In this document: positions 42,834 to 47,250 of the stretch, piece by piece
How positions within the stretch are numbered: position 1 is the stretch's first letter
Layout of the letters: each line of letters starts with the position of its first letter
Origin: Rhodospirillales bacterium
GTDB lineage: Bacteria > Pseudomonadota > Alphaproteobacteria > Rhodospirillales > UBA2165
Assembly: GCA_022822205.1 (NCBI GenBank)
Contig: JAJECC010000130.1
Location: forward strand, 1 to 47,250
Length of the DNA stretch: 47,250 nt
Direction: 5' to 3'
Notes under the pieces: generated by a model
Database searches by the model: none
What the model was told of the DNA's origin: nothing
The model's input: the letters and a program-made list of their open reading frames with translations, nothing else
Translations under genes and position numbers: made by a program

Positions 42834-43805
42834 ATGCGCGCCGTACAGATCACCGATTTCGGAGGACCCGAGGTCCTTCAGCTCGCGGACGTGCCGATAC
42901 CTGAGCCGGCGCCAAATGAAGTCCTGGTCAAGCTCGGCGTCGCGGGTATCAACTACTCGGACATCAATTGGCGGCAAGGCCTTCGGGGTGGAGACCTGCC
43001 GATGATCGATGGCGCCGAGGGCGCGGGCACGGTGTCGGCCGTGGGCTCCGAGGTTGACGGCATCAACGAGGACGATCGGGTGGCCTACTGGAACCCGGTG
43101 GTCGGATCATATGCCGAGTATGCGGTTTGTCCGGCATTCCGTATCGTCAAGTTGCCCGACCAAATGGATTTCGGCACCGGCGCGGCCTTGATGCTGCAAG
43201 GCCTGACCGCCCATTACCTCATTCGTTCCACCTATACGGTGAAGGAGGGGGAAACGATCCTATTTCATGCCGGCGCAGGCGGGGTTGGGCAGATCGCGGT
43301 TCAACTGGCGAAGGCACAAGGCGCGCGAGTTCTGGTCACCGTCGGCACGGAGGAGAAAGCCGCGTATGCAAAAGAGATCGGTGCGGACGAAACCATTCTT
43401 TACGACCAGGTCGATTTCGCGGAAGTCGCGCGAAAGTTGACCGGGGGCGAAGGCGTGCATGTCGTTTATGACTCGGTGGGCGCGGCAACCTGGGAAGGAT
43501 CGTTAAACGCGCTTCGCACCTACGGCACCGCGGTCTATTACGGTCAGGCGTCCGGCCCCCTCCCTGACATGAACCTCGGCATTCTAGCCCAAAAGGGTTC
43601 CCTGGCGGTCGTCCGAACCACCCTGAGAGACTACGTGCGGGATGCCGATGAGATTGGATGGCGGACCGGTGAGATGTTTGATCTTTGGAGGGATGGCCGG
43701 CTCAAATTGAAGGTCGGTCACACCTACCCATTGGAAGACGCCGCCCAAGCTCACGCTGACCTTGAGGGCCGACGGACAATTGGGAAACTGCTTTTGAGGC
43801 CGTAA
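42834..43805 (+). CDS. Quinone oxidoreductase (MDR family)
   Basis: 323 residues, MRAVQITDFGGPEVLQLAD and MIDGAEGAGTVSAVGSEVDG, then FHAGAGGVGQIAVQLAKAQGARVLVTVGTEEKAAYAKEIGADETI. These are the hallmarks of NADPH:quinone reductase. It starts 21 bases after the FadJ-like gene, likely in the same operon, and may recycle redox equivalents or reduce enones. Distinct from the MDR gene at 22786. Confidence 0.92.
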   Translation: MRAVQITDFGGPEVLQLADVPIPEPAPNEVLVKLGVAGINYSDINWRQGLRGGDLPMIDGAEGAGTVSAVGSEVDGINEDDRVAYWNPVVGSYAEYAVCPAFRIVKLPDQMDFGTGAALMLQGLTAHYLIRSTYTVKEGETILFHAGAGGVGQIAVQLAKAQGARVLVTVGTEEKAAYAKEIGADETILYDQVDFAEVARKLTGGEGVHVVYDSVGAATWEGSLNALRTYGTAVYYGQASGPLPDMNLGILAQKGSLAVVRTTLRDYVRDADEIGWRTGEMFDLWRDGRLKLKVGHTYPLEDAAQAHADLEGRRTIGKLLLRP

Positions 43806-43904
43806 TCAAAATCCATTTGACCGGCGAAAGCCCGCCGCAATTGCCTGGGTTCCGCCCCAACCTTCCGGAGCTCTTTCGCCGCAGGGTCATCTCGCTCCAT
43901 GATT

Positions 43905-44104
43905 AATTGAGCGACCCGACGATCGAGGACGAGGCCTTTGCTGTTCTTAGGAACTTGGCGGAAAGAGTCGTCGTCGTCTCGCCGCCGCCCGATGGCTTCC
44001 AGGTCGAGCTGGACGGCGCGATCGCAAACATGCCGGGCCTCCCGGACCAAGACCCGGAACTTAGTGGATACGTGAGTTCGGTATCCGACTTGAGACATCG
44101 GTAA
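43905..44104 (+). pseudogene. C-terminal fragment of a large serine recombinase
   Basis: Plus-strand translation DPTIEDEAFAVLRNLAERVVVVSPPPDGFQVELDGAIANM resembles the end of large serine recombinases (…LRGLIERIVVxPxxDGFEIELxGxIAxM). The N-terminal catalytic region and zinc ribbon are absent, and the fragment runs into an IS481-type end at about 44105. It is a truncated remnant. Confidence 0.45.
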
Positions 44105-44116
44105 CACATCGTTCCG

Positions 44117-44350
44117 GAGACATGGGTAACACTTTTGGTTATTTGGCCGGAGGTGTTGATGCCATGGAAGGAAGTCTCAGTGATGGACGAACGTCTTCGC
44201 TTTGTTGCCCGTGTTCTTGAAGGAGAGGCGGCGCACGGGCTTGTTGGACGGATCGCGCTGCTGCAACTAAGCTCGAGGGTTTTGGCGCGGGCGCTTGACG
44301 TCTTTCCCGGTCCGGCGCCGCTTCGGACCCTCGATGCCATCGGTTGCTGA
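44117..44350 (+). mobile_element. Truncated IS481-type element (left end)
   Basis: An ATG at 44159 starts MPWKEVSVMDERLRFVARVLEGEA, the typical N-terminus of IS481-family transposases, preceded by a terminal-like ggagacatgggtaacactttt. After EGEA the similarity is lost, so only about 24 residues of transposase remain. No right end was found. Confidence 0.55.
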
Positions 44351-44417
44351 CCCAATAGGATTGCTTCCACGATGTCAGGAGCCAAATAGGCTAGGGGCAA
44401 CCTGCCGAAACGGAAAG
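44336..44417 (-). pseudogene. Recombinase C-terminal fragment (left of ATPase)
   Basis: Minus-strand reading FRFGRLPLAYLAPDIVEAILLGQQP matches the LPLAFLAPDIVEAILxGRQP signature found near the C-terminus of large recombinases in alphaproteobacteria. Only this signature survives. A second fragment of the same kind is on the other side of the ATPase gene (46957-47090), same strand. Confidence 0.55.
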
Positions 44418-44515
44418 GCCTAGAAAGTCCCGGTGAGAATAACATTTACAGCCAGCGCTCGCGATCAGCCGCGCGATGTAATACCTTTAAGGTCGTGCAA
44501 GAGGGGTTGGGACAC

Positions 44516-46816
44516 GTGGCTACGATTTCACAGATAGCCTCTTTGGAAGGGCTTGGCGTATTTGGAGACAATAACACTGTGAGGGAAGCGCCACCATTTC
44601 GGCGATACAATCTAATTTACGGTTTTAACGGCTCCGGCAAGACGACTTTGTCCCGCGTTTTCGCGAGTGTCGAACGCGGTGCCTTGAGCGCGTACTTACC
44701 TGAAGATGGCCGATATGAGCTTACTCTTTCGGACGGAAGTAAGATTAGCCCGGGTACGACGGACGGCCTGAGGGACCGGATTGTTGTCCTCAATGTCGAT
44801 TTCATCGAACAGAACCTCCGCTGGAAGGACGGTGTAGCCAATCCTGTATTCTATTTGGGGGAGGAGCAGGCAAATCTTGCGGAGAAGCTCGAAAAAATCG
44901 AGGGCGAGTTAGAACAACTTAGGCCACAGCATGGAGAGGCTGAGCGCGCCAGTGAAAGAGCGGATAGCTCCTTTACGATACACAAGCGTGATGCGGCTCG
45001 GACTGTCACCGAATGGCTCGGCCTGGGGCGCACATATAATGCGAGCAACCTGATCGCCGACTATGCAAATAGGCCATATGACACTGCCGATCAGCTCTCT
45101 GAAGAGCAACGACAGCAGGCTCGAAATACCATCAATCAATCGACGCCATTGCCAAAGCGCGAGCCGTTAGGTGCGCTGGATTTTAGTCTGGCCGAAATTA
45201 CGAGTGAAGCGTCTACGTTGCTCCAGCAAACCTTGGGCACTATCACCGTAAATGATCTTCGGGATTATCCTGAGATGATGAAGTGGGTTGGGGATGGCCT
45301 CACTTATCACCGCGATCATAAGCTGACCAATTGCCTGTTTTGTGGAAACAAGATTGATGAGGACCGGTTCGAAACCCTCGCATCTGCGATTGATGCGCGA
45401 TACGAACGTCTCGTGGAGGATGTTGTTAAGCTGCGGCTCCGTGCCGAAAGTCTGAGGGAGCGCATCTCAGAAACGCGGGCGGCCCTTCCATCGGATAACG
45501 ATATCTCCGCGGAGTTTCGGTCGGATTTTCGCAACGCTGCGGAGGTTGTTCGAAAAACGTTATCGACCGGAGACACCCAAGTCCAAACGATCCTGACGGA
45601 ATTGAACCAGAAGGCGGCAACGCCGAATGTTGCTGGTGAGACTGATAATTTAATTGCGGCCGAAGCGGCCAAGGAATGGGACGAAGCGTTGTCTCGGAAT
45701 GCGGCAGTGATCGACGAAGTGATTGCGCGCCATAACAATTCCCACGACGAATTTGCTCGGATACAGGAAGAGGCGCGGACAAAGCTGAAGGGGCATTTTC
45801 TGGCAATGGGCCAAGAGCAATACGATGAGCTGGCGGCTGAGGCGACGGGAGCGAAGAATGCCGTCGACGCGCTGGCGAATAAGATCAAGGAACTAGGGGA
45901 CAATACCGAGGAATTGCGCCGACAGTTGCGCGAGCATGGTGGTGCGGCCGGAATGATAAATCGGTTGGTCCGGAGCTACCTCGGCCACGGTGAGCTGGAG
46001 CTCGGCACGCTTGACGAGGGATATGAGCTACGCCGGAACGGACGGACGATCACTGGGTCACTGAGTGAGGGCGAGAAGACCGCGCTTGCCATCTGTTATT
46101 TCCTGGCGACGCTGGAGGCGGAAGGACGAAAGCGCAAGGATCTGGTTATTGTAATCGATGACCCAATTTCGAGCCTCGATACGAAGGCGTTGAACTATGC
46201 CTTCAGTATTATCAAGGCGGCGGTTTCGGAAGCGGCTCAGGTGATTATTCTCACCCATAATCTGCATTTTATGAACGAAGCCAAAAAGTGGCTGAAGCCG
46301 AAAACGGAAAAAGTGGCGGGTGCCGATAAGGCGACCGCGAGCCTTATGTTTTTAGACACCGTCCAACCTGATGGCGCTGATACGAGGCGCACTTCGATCA
46401 AGGAAATGCCCCGTCATATCCGGGAATATGAGTCCGAATATCAGTACCTTTTCCATTTGACGTTAAGGTTCTTGGAGACGCCGGACGGAGCAGGCTACTT
46501 CTATGTGATGCCGAATGCGCTCAGAAAGATTCTTGATGTATTTTTGGCATTCAAGGTGCCCGGATCAGCGGGCCTGAGCAGCAAAATAGAAAAAGTTGCC
46601 AAGGACCCGGGCGAGGATGTCGATCAAGGACGTATTCTCGCGCTAGACCGCCTTGTCCAGTTGGAATCTCATGCCGACAATCTCGATGATCTGGTTGCGC
46701 AGTCTTCGATGACGGTGGAAGAAACAACGGACGCAGCCAACGCTCTGCTTGCCGTGATGGAGGCGCTGGACAAACCACATGTGGATCAGATGCGCCGTGT
46801 TTGCCGGGTTCAATGA
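44516..46816 (+). CDS. RloC/PrrC-like AAA ATPase, candidate anticodon nuclease
   Basis: 766 residues from the GTG at 44516 (GAGGGG upstream); 44495 is an alternative start seven codons earlier. Walker A GFNGSGKTT is at about 36-44. A long coiled-coil region follows with a CLFC pair at about 273-276 (TNCLFCGNKI), like the zinc hook of RloC. Then come the ABC signature LSEGEKTALAICYF (~516), Walker B LVIVIDDPISSLD (~543) and ILTHN. The C-terminal part has YESEYQYLFHLTLRFLE and LRKILDVFLAFK, and ESHADN. RloC/PrrC nucleases use an Arg-x3-Glu...His triad; here Arg670, Asp674 and His719 would be the matches, with Asp for Glu and wider spacing. Likely an abortive-infection or DNA-damage responder. 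No partner gene. More AT-rich than its neighbours and flanked by recombinase debris, suggesting transfer. Confidence 0.75.
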   Translation: MATISQIASLEGLGVFGDNNTVREAPPFRRYNLIYGFNGSGKTTLSRVFASVERGALSAYLPEDGRYELTLSDGSKISPGTTDGLRDRIVVLNVDFIEQNLRWKDGVANPVFYLGEEQANLAEKLEKIEGELEQLRPQHGEAERASERADSSFTIHKRDAARTVTEWLGLGRTYNASNLIADYANRPYDTADQLSEEQRQQARNTINQSTPLPKREPLGALDFSLAEITSEASTLLQQTLGTITVNDLRDYPEMMKWVGDGLTYHRDHKLTNCLFCGNKIDEDRFETLASAIDARYERLVEDVVKLRLRAESLRERISETRAALPSDNDISAEFRSDFRNAAEVVRKTLSTGDTQVQTILTELNQKAATPNVAGETDNLIAAEAAKEWDEALSRNAAVIDEVIARHNNSHDEFARIQEEARTKLKGHFLAMGQEQYDELAAEATGAKNAVDALANKIKELGDNTEELRRQLREHGGAAGMINRLVRSYLGHGELELGTLDEGYELRRNGRTITGSLSEGEKTALAICYFLATLEAEGRKRKDLVIVIDDPISSLDTKALNYAFSIIKAAVSEAAQVIILTHNLHFMNEAKKWLKPKTEKVAGADKATASLMFLDTVQPDGADTRRTSIKEMPRHIREYESEYQYLFHLTLRFLETPDGAGYFYVMPNALRKILDVFLAFKVPGSAGLSSKIEKVAKDPGEDVDQGRILALDRLVQLESHADNLDDLVAQSSMTVEETTDAANALLAVMEALDKPHVDQMRRVCRVQ

Positions 46817-46939
46817 TGGAGTGGTCTAGTTAGGGTCAGTGGCGGACGTTAGAGGTTCTCTAGGAATGCGTCTTCACTTCGGACGAATGCCGACTTCACA
46901 ATGCATCCATCTTAGGGAAATTTTGACCATCACATCAGG
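46817..46939. other. Intergenic, nothing recognised
   Basis: AT-rich spacer between the ATPase stop and the recombinase fragment. No gene, dyad or promoter stood out. Confidence 0.4.
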
Positions 46940-46956
46940 TCAACTAGTCAGACTTC

Positions 46957-47125
46957 CTAGTTGGTGTCGTTGCTCACTCCAATCCATGGGCAAAGCGCCA
47001 AGCCGCTTTATTCTCTCGACATTTAGATCAATCGGCTGTGTGCGGTTGAGGATGGCTTCGGTGGTATCGGGGGCAAGGAAGGCAAGCGGTATGATAGCTG
47101 CTGCGGATAAGGTCATTGTCCGCAA
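46957..47125 (-). pseudogene. Recombinase C-terminal fragment (right of ATPase)
   Basis: Minus-strand reading IPLAFLAPDTTEAILNRTQP then IDLNVERIKRLGALPMDWSEQRHQLGS. This is the end of a large recombinase (LAFLAPDIVEAI…, L..LPLDWxEQRRLLG). The start side, beyond 47125, gives no clear recombinase sequence, so it is a fragment. Its C-terminus is intact and ends at an in-frame stop near 46940. Confidence 0.6.
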
Positions 47126-47250
47126 CGCAAAATGGGCTAATCGTGTGCCAATTTGCTGGTTGGTCGAACCGCCACGGCGAGGCTTGGGCGTGGCCGCCCC
47201 ACGGAGTAGGTCAGAGAGATTGGGGTCCGCCTTTGAGCAATTTGAAGGAG
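47126..47250. other. Window edge, nothing recognised
   Basis: No recognisable gene in the last 125 bases; may be further recombinase debris. Confidence 0.3.

Noticed and set aside
1..47250. CRISPR array or tandem short repeats
   Set aside because: No regularly spaced direct repeats were seen on either strand; the only repeats are gene copies, the zinc-ribbon units and short operator-like motifs.

Overview
The window looks like an accessory catabolic region of a moderately GC-rich proteobacterium, most likely an alphaproteobacterium. This is inferred from gene content and style: several TRAP and TctABC carriers, Rieske oxygenases, ring-cleavage-type VOC proteins, FAH-family hydrolases, CoA-ligase/crotonase pairs and debris of IS1595, IS481 and recombinases. 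No rRNA, tRNA, CRISPR array or replication gene was seen, so species and replicon type cannot be set.

Layout. (1) 1-1469, minus strand: a small hypothetical gene followed by an edge-truncated gene for a protein of six tandem zinc-ribbon-like units. (2) 1583-2090: debris of an IS1595-type transposase and the C-terminus of a tyrosine integrase. (3) 2199-10547, minus: a tight seven-gene operon (dctP, fused dctQM, FAH-family hydrolase, FAD monooxygenase, VOC dioxygenase-like protein, MBL hydrolase, fumarylacetoacetase). This set suits uptake, hydroxylation, ring cleavage and hydrolysis of an aromatic acid. (4) 10783-17820: a decayed second copy. It has a truncated LysR gene fused to a truncated FAH gene, a second dctQM and dctP, an intact divergent LysR, then a sulfatase and a resorcylate-decarboxylase-like amidohydrolase. 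A second integrase remnant lies at 18285-18380, so regions 3 and 4 sit between two integrase tails.

(5) 18415-29044: a GntR-type regulator leads a minus-strand operon (gntR, two-domain VOC protein, MDR oxidoreductase, fused TctA-TctB, TctC, FAH-family hydrolase). A second unit encodes a dihydroxyphthalate-decarboxylase-like protein and a Rieske oxygenase. Each unit faces a divergent yciI-like gene, and the two divergent promoters share an identical 19-bp block, which suggests one regulon. (6) 29413-40486, minus: a VanA-like Rieske oxygenase with a MarR regulator, then ech (feruloyl-CoA hydratase/lyase), a three-gene TRAP transporter, fcs (feruloyl-CoA synthase), two acyl-CoA dehydrogenases, an internally deleted amidohydrolase and a TetR regulator. 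Facing it on the plus strand are a FadJ-like bifunctional beta-oxidation enzyme and a quinone oxidoreductase. Together these look like hydroxycinnamate/phenylpropanoid side-chain degradation followed by vanillate-type O-demethylation; vanillin dehydrogenase and the demethylase reductase are not in the window.

(7) 43805-47250: recombinase and IS481 fragments surround an intact AAA ATPase with a CxxC hook and a C-terminal region like the RloC/PrrC anticodon nucleases, a probable defence gene in a recombination hot spot. The most notable points are this ATPase and its setting, the paired GntR/YciI modules with identical candidate operators, the LysR-FAH deletion junction with a sharp-edged near-identical tract, the zinc-ribbon repeat protein, and a TTTAC-N5-GTAAA motif recurring in the phenylpropanoid region.
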